DNA of 27,926 nucleotides from Candidatus Bipolaricaulota bacterium. GTDB taxonomy: Bacteria > Bipolaricaulota > Bipolaricaulia > Bipolaricaulales > Bipolaricaulaceae. The first letter of the stretch is position 1; every line of letters begins with the position of its first letter. The notes under the pieces are model-generated. The model was not told the origin of the DNA and searched no databases. It saw only the letters and a list, made by a program, of their open reading frames with translations. Position numbers and translations under genes: made by a program. Below, one piece after another: positions 1 through 8,390 of the stretch. The stretch lies in NCBI GenBank assembly GCA_021129895.1, contig JAJOKL010000138.1, positions 1 to 27,926 on the forward strand, given 5' to 3'.

Positions 1-131
1 CGAGCTACTCGGGGAGGACCCCTGTCAGAGCCCAGGCGATGCCAATACGATTTCCCTTGCACCAGATGGCTGAACAAGGAAGAAATACCCAGGTTTGGGA
101 ACATGGGCGGCTGTGCCTGGGGGAAGCTCAA

Positions 132-908
132 ATGGCCCAGGCTCTTCGGTTTGGCTTTCGGTTTGGTAAACGTGGGCCCCATGGGAGCCGTAGCATAATG
201 TTGGCCTCCTTGAGTAAGCTTTTTGAAGCTACCTCACCTGAAGCCACCTACGAGGACTACCGAGCTGCCATCTTGAGCGATAACGTCCTCGAAAAGCCAA
301 CTGCGTCCACTCAATTGTGGACATGGAAGAAACTTCGGGAACTTTATGGACTCGACCCCACGCTCCCCGTGTTCCGCTGCTTCCGGCAGTTATGGGAAAG
401 TGACACCGCGGGTCGTCCGCTGCTCGCTCTGCTGTGCGCTTGTGCACGTGATCCCATACTGCGAATGAGCGCTCAACTGGTACTGGATACACCCCACGGA
501 ACGGTTCTCACATCACATGACTTCTCCCAGGCTATCGCTGAGGCTGCTCCAGATCGGTTTAAACCCAGCAGCCTGAAAGCCATTGGAACCCGTCTCTATT
601 CCTCTTGGACACAATCCGGCCATCTTACCGGCGGGAAGGTCCGCCGACGCACCCGCCCGGCCGTGACACCGGAGGCCACGGTCTACGCACTACTGTTGGG
701 ACGCCTCTGTGGATATAGCGGACTGCTTCTGTTTTCCACCCTCTGGGCAGCGCTATTGGACACCTCGAAGGAGGAGCTTTTCGACTTGGCGAGGACCGCT
801 GCCAGGCGGGGATGGATAGATTTCAAACGTGTAGGCTCTGTTGTAGAGGTGGGATTCTCGAAATTACTCTTGCCACAGGAAGAGGAGGCCCTTCGTGAGC
901 CGTATTGA
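132..908 (+). CDS. brxA: BrxA, BREX type 1 component (DUF1819 family)
   Basis: First gene of the BREX cluster. BrxA is a small DNA-binding, helix-rich protein required for phage defence in type 1 BREX; its exact role is unsettled. From the chosen start the product is 258 aa. The conserved body begins with 'GSRSIMLASL', then 'NVLEKPTAST', 'RELYGLDP' and 'RPLLALLCA', the pattern I associate with BrxA/DUF1819; I identify it by this and by position before brxB. The frame is open back to the window edge and has an ATG at 39. I prefer ATG 132 because a GGGGAAG Shine-Dalgarno-like stretch (119-126) precedes it at good spacing and the residues before it look non-coding. The 3' end overlaps brxB by 14 bp. 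Base composition is lower in G+C than pglX or the genes after 13000, fitting an acquired island. Any promoter probably lies left of the window. Confidence 0.8.
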   Translation: MAQALRFGFRFGKRGPHGSRSIMLASLSKLFEATSPEATYEDYRAAILSDNVLEKPTASTQLWTWKKLRELYGLDPTLPVFRCFRQLWESDTAGRPLLALLCACARDPILRMSAQLVLDTPHGTVLTSHDFSQAIAEAAPDRFKPSSLKAIGTRLYSSWTQSGHLTGGKVRRRTRPAVTPEATVYALLLGRLCGYSGLLLFSTLWAALLDTSKEELFDLARTAARRGWIDFKRVGSVVEVGFSKLLLPQEEEALREPY

Positions 909-1443
909 TGCCCTGTTGAAGAATTACGCTAGCTACGTTCGATTGCCCTGGGATCGCTCCTTGCCTCCAGCCCAAAGGGTTTGGTTTGCCGTTTACGATC
1001 CTTCCGACGAGCGCCGCTTGCGCCTGCGGCTACCGAACTTCGAACTAGCAACCCGGGAGGCACATCACGGCTGGCGGTGCTGCGATCTGACCGACGCCTT
1101 CCCTAGGTGGATGGCCTCTCACGATTACCGAGAGTCGTACTTCGAATCCCCGGAGGATCTGCAGAATCCACATCCGGGCTTTGAGGAGTATGTAGCCAAT
1201 ATTGTGAGGGCAGAACTCGAGAAGGGGGATGACCAGACTGTCGTTGCGGTGGTGGGGGTGGCTTCCCTGTTTGGCTTCATGAAGGTTTCACGTTTGGTCG
1301 AGCTGGTGGAGGATTCAATCCGCGGGCGGCTGCTCGTCTTCTTCCCGGGCACGTACGAAAACAATCTCTACCGCTTTCTCGATGCCCGGGACGGCTGGAA
1401 CTACCATGCGGTGCCAATTACGGCCACAGGAGGTCTGCAATGA
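895..1443 (+). CDS. brxB: BrxB, BREX type 1 component (DUF1788 family)
   Basis: A 182-aa protein of the DUF1788/BrxB family, an essential but mechanistically unclear part of type 1 BREX. Family hallmarks are seen in the C-terminal half: 'LLVFFPGTYENN' followed by 'FLDARDGWNYHAVPI', which is close to the usual BrxB ending. The GTG start at 895 lies inside the end of brxA and is preceded at 6 nt by GGAGG (884-888), so translation is probably coupled. The stop overlaps the brxC start as ATGA (1440-1443). Length is normal for the family and I see no lesion. Confidence 0.88.
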   Translation: MSRIDALLKNYASYVRLPWDRSLPPAQRVWFAVYDPSDERRLRLRLPNFELATREAHHGWRCCDLTDAFPRWMASHDYRESYFESPEDLQNPHPGFEEYVANIVRAELEKGDDQTVVAVVGVASLFGFMKVSRLVELVEDSIRGRLLVFFPGTYENNLYRFLDARDGWNYHAVPITATGGLQ

Positions 1444-4400
1444 AAAACCGCGACGTTTTCCTCAAAGATCCACTGGACCCACAGAATCGTCTCGTCAACC
1501 AGGGCGTTGCCGAGGTTGTTGATCCCAGAACCGAGCAAGAGCTCCGTACCCTCCGCTACGAACTGGAGACCTTTGTCTGTGAAGGACAGTATGCCCGGGG
1601 CATAGAGCGCATTCTGGATGCCTACCTAGCCCATTTGAACAGGGAAGAACAGCCCGCCGTATGGGTGAGTGGGTTCTACGGCAGTGGAAAATCTCACTTG
1701 GTGAAGATGTTGCGCTTTCTGTGGACGGATTTACGGTTCCCCGATGGGTCCACCGCCAGGGGTATCGCCCAATTGCCCAATGAAATTCGGGCACTGCTGC
1801 AGGAATTATCCACAGAAGGCAAGCGGCACGGTGGACTGCGCGCTGCCGGGGGAAACTCGGCTCCGGCGCAGGGGACAGCATACGACTTGCGCTTCTGGGG
1901 ATCGTGTTCCGTTCTGCCGGCTTGCCAGAGGACTACGCCGCAGCTCGGTTTGTCTTGTTCCTGAAAAAGAACGGCTACCTGGAAGCGGTCAAGAGACACG
2001 TGGAGGCGGCCGGCCGGGATTTCGAGAGGGAACTCGCCGAACTCTACGTGTCCCCGTTGCTGGCCAAGGCCATCCTGGAGGTTGACCCCACCTTCGCCCC
2101 CAGCGAGAAGGAGGTCCGGGCCCAGATCAAAGCCCAGTTCCCCCGTCCAAATGAGATCTCGGATGCAGAGATGATCGCTGCTTTGGAGGATGTCCTTGTT
2201 TCCGAAGGACAATTCCCATGCACGTTGATCGTCCTCGACGAGGTGCAGCAGTTCATCGGAGACAGCTCCGAACGTGCTTACAAGCTGCAGGAAGTTGCCG
2301 AGGTCTGTTCCAAGCACTTTGGCGCCCGCCTCCTGTTCGTAGGAACGGGACAGTCGGCCATCACCGGCACCCCCCAGCTCGAGAAGCTTCAGGCCCGCTT
2401 TAGGATTTCTGTTGAGCTTTCCGACGCTGATGTGGACACCGTTATCCGCAGGATCGTGCTCGCCAAAAAGCCCGACAAGGAACCCGCCATCCGTGAGGTC
2501 CTGGAAAAGTGCAGCGGCGAGATCTCCCGCCACCTGCAGGGGACCAAACTGGCCCCCCGTCCGGAGGACCGGGAGGTGCTTGTAGCGGATTACCCCCTGC
2601 TACCTGTGCGACGCCGGTTCTGGGAGCAGGCCATGCGGGCGATCGACCCCTCGGGGACGAGAGCCGAGCTCCGCAACCAGTTGATAACCGTGTTCGAAGC
2701 CGTAAAGGCCACTGCGGAAAAGCCGCTTGGAACAGTGGTCCCCGCTGATTTCGTCTACGATGAGAACAAAACCCAGATGGTCCAAACCGGAGTATTGCTG
2801 CGGGAGTTCCAGGAGATGATCGACCGCTTGGACGACGGGACCGAGGAGGGGCGTCTCAAGTCCCGGCTGTGTGCCCTTTGCTTCCTCATTGGGAAGTTCC
2901 CGCGCGAGAGCGCTGCGGACGTGGGACTACGCGCCACTCCTGACACCCTGGCCGACCTCCTCGTTGAGGACCTTCGCGCCGGGAGCGCCGAGCTGCGCAA
3001 GCAGATCCCCCGGTTGCTTGAGGAACTCGTCGAGGAAGGAAAGCTCATATCCGTGAGCGGAGAATATCGGCTCCAGACCCGCGAAAGCGCGGCATGGGAA
3101 AGCGAATACCGCAGTCGCCTGTCGCGAATCCGAAACGACACCGTCGCCCTGGCCAGCGAGCGGGCTGAGCTCCTCCGCACCCGGGTGAGGGATGCCTTGA
3201 GAGGGCTGCGTATCCCCCATGGTCAGAGCAAGGTCATTCGCAAGGTCGAGGTGTACTTCGAAAGGCCGCCCGCCGAAGGGCCAGCAATCCCCGTCTGGGT
3301 GCGAGACGGTTGGAACGACGACGAGAATTCAGTCTTGGCGGACGCCCGGGCAGCTGGACCGGAAAGCCCTCTCACCATCCTGTTCCTCCCCCGGCGCAAT
3401 CCCGAGGACCTGAAGAAACTGATCGCCAGCACCAAGGCGGCACAGGAAACGCTAAATGCCAGGGGTACCCCATCAACCACAGAGGGCATCGAAGCTCGCA
3501 AGGCCATGGAGACGCGGTTGAAAGAGGCGGAGCTAAAGCGAGATGCCCTGTTGGACGAGATCTTGGGGCACGCTCGTGTGATCCTGGCCGGAGGCGCGGA
3601 AAAAACCGGGCAAAATCTCGTGGAGAAGGTGCGCGATGCCGCTCAAGATGCCATTCGTCGGCTGTACACGCGATTCGACGATGGAGATAGCCCCGCCTGG
3701 CCTGCAGCGTATGAACGGGCGCGAAAGGGCGACCTCAATGCCCTTGAGGCCGTAGGCCATAACGGCAGTCCGGAGGACCATGCTGTCTGCAGGGAGATCC
3801 TTGCGTTCGTCGCCGGCGGCAAGAAGGGGAAGGAGATCCGCAAGCAGTTCATGGCCCCGCCGTTCGGCTGGTCACAGGACGCCATCGACGCGGCCCTGAT
3901 CGTGCTGGTGGGAAGCGGCCACCTGCGGGCGCGGCTTAACGGAAAGGCCCTCTCCCAAAAGGACCTCAACCACTCGAACATCGGGGTGGTGGACTTCCGA
4001 CTGGAAACCAAAACCATAACCACCCACCAGCGCCTGGCGCTGAGGAAACTCTTCCAAGCCGTCGGCGTCCCCGCCAAGCCCAACGAGGAGGCGGCAGCCG
4101 CCCGGCAGTTTCTGGAAAAGATGAAGGACCTGGCCAGGAGCGCCCGGGGCGAGCCCCCGCTGCCCGCGCCGCCGAGCACGGCCAAGCTGGAAGAGCTGCT
4201 GAACCTGATGGGAAACGAGCAGCTAGCTGCCATCTACGAGATGCGGGACGAGCTGACCCGGTGGGCCGAGGAATGGCAAGGGCAGGCCAAGCTCGCTCAG
4301 AGAAGGCTCCCCCGCTGGCAGCTGCTGGAAGAGCTCTACCGGTATGCCCGGTCGCTGCCGGCCGCCGCGGAGGTTGGTACCCAGATGAAAGCATTGCGCG

Positions 4401-4891
4401 AGCACCGGTCGCTGCTCTCGGAGCCCGACCCCGTAGAGCCATTGATCAAGCAGGTGGCCCAAGCACTCCGGGAAGCCCTCCAAAAGGCGCGCTCTGAGTA
4501 CGTCGACCTTTACCAGCGGAAGAAAAAAGAGCTAGCTGCCAACGAGAGCTGGAAGGAGCTTGCCCCAGAGGAGCAGACAGAGATCCTTGACCGGTACGAC
4601 CTTTCCAGTGTTCCCGAGTTCCAAGCGGGCACCGAGGAAGAGCTCCTGCGGTCGCTGGAGGAGATCTCGCTGGAGGAGTGGGCCACCCGGCGGGATGCCC
4701 TCCCGGAGCGTTTCAAGAAGGCCCTGGAGGAGGCACAGAGGAGGCAGGAGCCCGAGGCGGTATCGGTGACCGTTCCTCCTCCCCCCACCACGCTGCACGA
4801 CGAGGAAGAGCTACTGAGCTGGATCCGGGAGGTCGAAGCGAAACTGCGGGAGGCGCTCAAGCGGGGGCCGGTGATCGTCAGGTGGGAGTGA
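1440..4891 (+). CDS. brxC: BrxC, BREX ATPase, interrupted by a -1 frameshift near 1852
   Basis: Large P-loop ATPase of BREX, about 1150 aa when the two frames are joined. Frame 1 (1440 to 1964) has Walker A 'GFYGSGKSH' at residues 78-86 and stays homologous as far as 'GGLRAAGG'. It then turns into non-homologous sequence and stops at 1962-1964. The -1 frame resumes directly with 'LGSGAGDSIRLALLGIVFRS', the expected BrxC continuation, and runs to 4891 with Walker-B-like 'LIVLDEVQQF' (around 2226-2255) and a charged coiled-coil C-terminus. One extra G in G5 at 1848-1852 would restore the frame. AGGAGGT (1428-1434) serves the ATG. Either the gene is broken, the base call is wrong, or the ribosome shifts here (separate entry). 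An independent gene starting at ATG 1904 is unlikely, since it would lack Walker A. Confidence 0.88.
1848..1892 (+). other. Frameshift site in brxC with slippery heptamer and small hairpin
   Basis: The run CGGGGGAAAC contains GGGAAAC at 1850-1856. In the brxC frame it reads G GGA AAC, a canonical X XXY YYZ slippery heptamer for -1 frameshifting. A slip gives 'AAGGN' followed by 'LGSGAGDS', exactly the conserved BrxC register. Downstream, GCGCA (1866-1870) can pair with TGCGC (1888-1892) around a 17-nt loop, 9 nt after the heptamer; this is a weak stimulator at best. The same place is also a G5 homopolymer, where a one-base sequencing deletion is common. Both readings remain open. Confidence 0.5.
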
Positions 4892-4898
4892 AGTTGTC

Positions 4899-7800
4899 AT
4901 GGCTCCGCTGAGCAAGGAACTGAGGAGGCGGCTGGAGAAGGCGGTGGAGGAGGCCCGGGAGGTGGCCGAGGCCGGGGTCCGCGCGGCCCTGAAGCGCCTG
5001 GCAGTGGACCGCCCGGAGCCCTTCCGGGAGATGTCTCCTGAGGAGCGCGAGCTGCGCCGAGCGCTCCGCGCCCACGCCCGCCGCCTCGGGGACCGCCTCA
5101 GGCCAACTGGCGAGCAGGAGATCGAGCATCTTGTGACCGAATGCGCCTACCACCACTGGCACCGGATGCTGTTCGCCCGTTTTCTCGCTGAAAACGGGCT
5201 ATTGATCCACCCCGCGCTCAAAGTCCCGGTCACGCTAGAGGAGTGCGCAGAACTCGCCCGGGAGCAGGGCGAGGAGGACGGCTGGCGCCTGGCCGGTAAA
5301 TTCGCCGCTCAGATGCTCCCCGCCATCTTCCGCCCCGATGACCCCCTCCTGAAGGTGCGCCTGGCCCCGGAGCACCGGCAGAGGCTCGAGGGCCTCCTCG
5401 GGAATTTGCCATCGGAGGTGTTCACCGCCGACGACGGGCTGGGCTGGGTCTATCAGTTTTGGCAGTCCAAGCGCAAGAGGCAGGTGAACGAGGCCGCCAA
5501 GGCAGGTGGGAAGATCGGCGCCGACGAGCTCCCCGCCGTCACCCAGCTCTTCACCGAGCACTACATGGTGCAATTTCTCCTCCACAACACCCTGGGGGCC
5601 TGGTGGGCCGGGAGGGTGTTGGCCGAACGACCGGAGCTCGCCGAAGGGGCCGAAAGCGAGGAGGAGCTGCGCCGGGCCTGTGCCCTGCCGGGTTACGGAG
5701 AGTGGACCTACCTTTGGTTCATTCGCGAGGGAGAGCAGGGCCCGTGGCGCCCGGCAGCGGGGACCTTTTCCGACTGGCCAAAACGGGCCGCGGAGATCAA
5801 GGTGCTCGACCCCTGCTGCGGCTCCGGCCACTTCCTGGTGGAGGCGTTTCGAATTCTGGTGCCGATGCGCATGGCCGAGGAAGGGCTCTCGGCCCGCGAG
5901 GCCGTTGACGCCGTCCTACGGGACAACCTGTTCAGCCTGGAGCTCGACGAGCGCTGCACCCAACTTGCGGCCTTCAACCTGGCGCTGGCCGCCTGGACCT
6001 ATCCCGGCGCGGAGGGCTACCGCCCACTGCCGGAGTTGAACATCGCCTGCTCCGGGCTTGCGGCCGGTGCCAAGGAAGAAGATTTGCTCAGATTGGCGAG
6101 GAGGGACAACCGGCTGCGGGACGGCCTGAGGCGGCTCTATCGCCTGTTTCGTGACGCCCCCACGCTGGGGAGCCTGATCGACCCCTGGCGGGAGCTGGTG
6201 GAAGACCCGGGCAGTTTGGAATTCGACAGGCCCGATGGCCTGGCGTTGTACCGGGATTTCTTCGAAGAGCTCCGCCCGTTGCTTCTCTCGGCCCTATCGG
6301 GTGAGGAGGCCAAGCTCGACGTGGCCGCCGCCGAGGTGGGGATCGCCGCCCAAGGGATGGCCAGGGCCGCGGCGATGCTGGCCGACTCCTATACCCTGGT
6401 GGCCACCAATGTCCCGTACCTGTCCCGGGGCAAGCAGGCGGATGTGCTGAAGGAGTTCTGCGCCAAGCATCACCCCAAGGCCAAGAACGACCTGGCCACG
6501 GTGTTTTTGGAGCGGTGTCTCGCGTTCTGCGCCCACGGCGGGACCACGGCCATCGTCCTGCCCCAGAACTGGCTCTTCCTCACCACCTACCGCAAGCTGC
6601 GCGAGGAGCTCCTGAAAAGCGAGACCTGGCACCTGGTGGCCCGGCTGGGCCCCGGAGCTTTCGAGACCATCACGGGCGAGGTGGTCAAGGCGATTCTGCT
6701 TGTTATGAGCCGCGGGGCCGGGGTGCACGACACCGGCGGTCGGCTCTGCGGCCTGGACGCAAGCGCCCCCCGGAAGCCCGCTGAGAAAGCCGAACTCCTG
6801 CGCTCCGGCGAGATCAAACAGGTGGAGCAGTCTGGGCAGTTGGAGAACCCGGATGCGCGGGTGGTGTTATCAGAATCAACCCAGGGCAGGCTCTTGCAAG
6901 AATTCAGCTACAGTTACCACGGGCTAACCTCAGGGGATATGCCGCGAATGAAATTTGCGTTCTGGGAGTTAAGCCACTTGGACAACGTGTGGATTCCGTT
7001 TCAGAGCACCGTCGACAACTCCACTCCCTTTGGAGGGAATGAAGCCCTGCTGCGATGGGAGGGTGGACAAGGTGCTATTGACGAACTGCCAGGAGCTCGC
7101 AAGGATGGTACTGAAGCTTGGGGGTCAGTTGGTGTCCTCATCAGTCAGATGCGAGAGCTACCAGTGACCCTTTACAACAAAAATGCCTTCGACAACAACA
7201 CCGCCGTTATTGTCCCCCACAACCCAGACCACCTCCCTGCCATCTGGTGCTTCTGCTCCTCGCCGGAGTTCTACCAGGCGGTGCGGGAGATTGACCAAAG
7301 TCTCAAGGTCACCAATGCCACGCTGGTCAAGGTCCCCTTCGACCTCGAATACTGGACCAAGGTGGCCGAGGAGAAGTACCCCCACGGCCTGCCAAAGCCC
7401 TACACCAACGACCCCACGCAGTGGATCTTCCACGGGCATCCGTGCGGCTCGGTGATCTGGGACGAGGAGCGGAAGTGGACCGCCCATGGCCCCTTGCGCA
7501 CCGACGAGACGGTGCTCCAGGTGGCCGTGGCCCGGCTCCTCGGCTACCGCTGGCCCGCGGAGCTCGACCCCGAGATGGAGCTGGCCGACGAGCAGCGCGA
7601 GTGGGTGAAGCGGTGCGAGGAGCTCCTGGAGTTCGCCGACGAGGACGGGATCGTCTGCATCCCGCCGGTCTTGGGCGAGCAGCCCGCTGCGGACCGGTTG
7701 CTAAGACTCCTGAGGTGGGCCTACGGCGACGCCTGGGGGCCCGAGGTGCTCGATAAGCTCCTCGAGGCCGTGGGCTACCGGGGCAAGACCCTTGAGGACT

Positions 7801-8390
7801 GGCTGCGCAACGGCTTCTTCGAGCAGCACTGCAAGCTCTTCCACCAGCGGCCCTTCATCTGGCATATCTGGGACGGCCGGAAGCGCGACGGCTTTTCGGC
7901 GCTCGTAAATTACCACAAGCTCGATCGGAAACTCCTGGAGAAGTTGACCTATACCGTGCTCGGGGATTGGATCGCCCAGCAGCGCCGGGCCGCCGAAGCG
8001 GGGGAGCGGGGCGCGGAGGACCGGCTGGCCGCCGCCCTCGAGCTCCAGCGGAAACTGGAGCTCATCCTGGAGGGCGAGCCGCCCTACGACATCTTCGTCC
8101 GCTGGAAGCCCCTGGAGGAGCAGCCCATCGGCTGGGAGCCGGACCTCAACGACGGGGTGCGGGTGAACATCCGCCCGTTCGTGGAAGCGGGCGTCCTCCG
8201 CAAGCGGCCCAATATCAAGTGGGGCGTCGATCGGGGCAAAGACCCCGAAAGCCTCCGGCCCCGCGACCAGTTCCCCTGGTTCTGGGAGGGAGAGGAGTTC
8301 ACGGGCAAGCGCGTCAACGACGTGCACCTTAGCAACGCTGAGAAGCGCGCCGCCCGCGAACGGGCCCGAAAGGCCCAAGGGGGAAGCTGA
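4899..8390 (+). CDS. pglX: PglX, BREX type 1 adenine-specific DNA methyltransferase
   Basis: 1163-aa DNA adenine-N6 methyltransferase that marks host DNA in type 1 BREX and supplies target recognition. A helical N-terminus is followed by the AdoMet-binding motif 'VLDPCCGSGHF' near residues 301-311. The catalytic motif IV is 'NVPY' near residue 503, within 'ATNVPYLSRGKQ', rather than the common NPPY. After it comes 'IVLPQNWLFLTTYRKLREE'. Residues of roughly 655-770 (about 6865-7210) are markedly less GC-rich (about 52% over 6901-7200 against 65-70% in sampled flanking lines), in the zone where the target-recognition domain is expected. The gene starts 8 bp after brxC, with GGTGGGAGTGA upstream, and its TGA overlaps the pglZ ATG as ATGA-type TGATG. 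It appears intact. Confidence 0.93.
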   Translation: MAPLSKELRRRLEKAVEEAREVAEAGVRAALKRLAVDRPEPFREMSPEERELRRALRAHARRLGDRLRPTGEQEIEHLVTECAYHHWHRMLFARFLAENGLLIHPALKVPVTLEECAELAREQGEEDGWRLAGKFAAQMLPAIFRPDDPLLKVRLAPEHRQRLEGLLGNLPSEVFTADDGLGWVYQFWQSKRKRQVNEAAKAGGKIGADELPAVTQLFTEHYMVQFLLHNTLGAWWAGRVLAERPELAEGAESEEELRRACALPGYGEWTYLWFIREGEQGPWRPAAGTFSDWPKRAAEIKVLDPCCGSGHFLVEAFRILVPMRMAEEGLSAREAVDAVLRDNLFSLELDERCTQLAAFNLALAAWTYPGAEGYRPLPELNIACSGLAAGAKEEDLLRLARRDNRLRDGLRRLYRLFRDAPTLGSLIDPWRELVEDPGSLEFDRPDGLALYRDFFEELRPLLLSALSGEEAKLDVAAAEVGIAAQGMARAAAMLADSYTLVATNVPYLSRGKQADVLKEFCAKHHPKAKNDLATVFLERCLAFCAHGGTTAIVLPQNWLFLTTYRKLREELLKSETWHLVARLGPGAFETITGEVVKAILLVMSRGAGVHDTGGRLCGLDASAPRKPAEKAELLRSGEIKQVEQSGQLENPDARVVLSESTQGRLLQEFSYSYHGLTSGDMPRMKFAFWELSHLDNVWIPFQSTVDNSTPFGGNEALLRWEGGQGAIDELPGARKDGTEAWGSVGVLISQMRELPVTLYNKNAFDNNTAVIVPHNPDHLPAIWCFCSSPEFYQAVREIDQSLKVTNATLVKVPFDLEYWTKVAEEKYPHGLPKPYTNDPTQWIFHGHPCGSVIWDEERKWTAHGPLRTDETVLQVAVARLLGYRWPAELDPEMELADEQREWVKRCEELLEFADEDGIVCIPPVLGEQPAADRLLRLLRWAYGDAWGPEVLDKLLEAVGYRGKTLEDWLRNGFFEQHCKLFHQRPFIWHIWDGRKRDGFSALVNYHKLDRKLLEKLTYTVLGDWIAQQRRAAEAGERGAEDRLAAALELQRKLELILEGEPPYDIFVRWKPLEEQPIGWEPDLNDGVRVNIRPFVEAGVLRKRPNIKWGVDRGKDPESLRPRDQFPWFWEGEEFTGKRVNDVHLSNAEKRAARERARKAQGGS

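Noticed and set aside
39..131. N-terminal extension of brxA to ATG 39
   Set aside because: No ribosome-binding site stands at a proper distance and the residues look non-coding, while ATG 132 has one. It remains possible because the frame is open to the window edge.
1904..4891. A separate gene starting at ATG 1904
   Set aside because: It lacks Walker A, and homology continues upstream in the same frame ('SGAGDSIRLALLG') to the frameshift at about 1852, so it is the rest of brxC.
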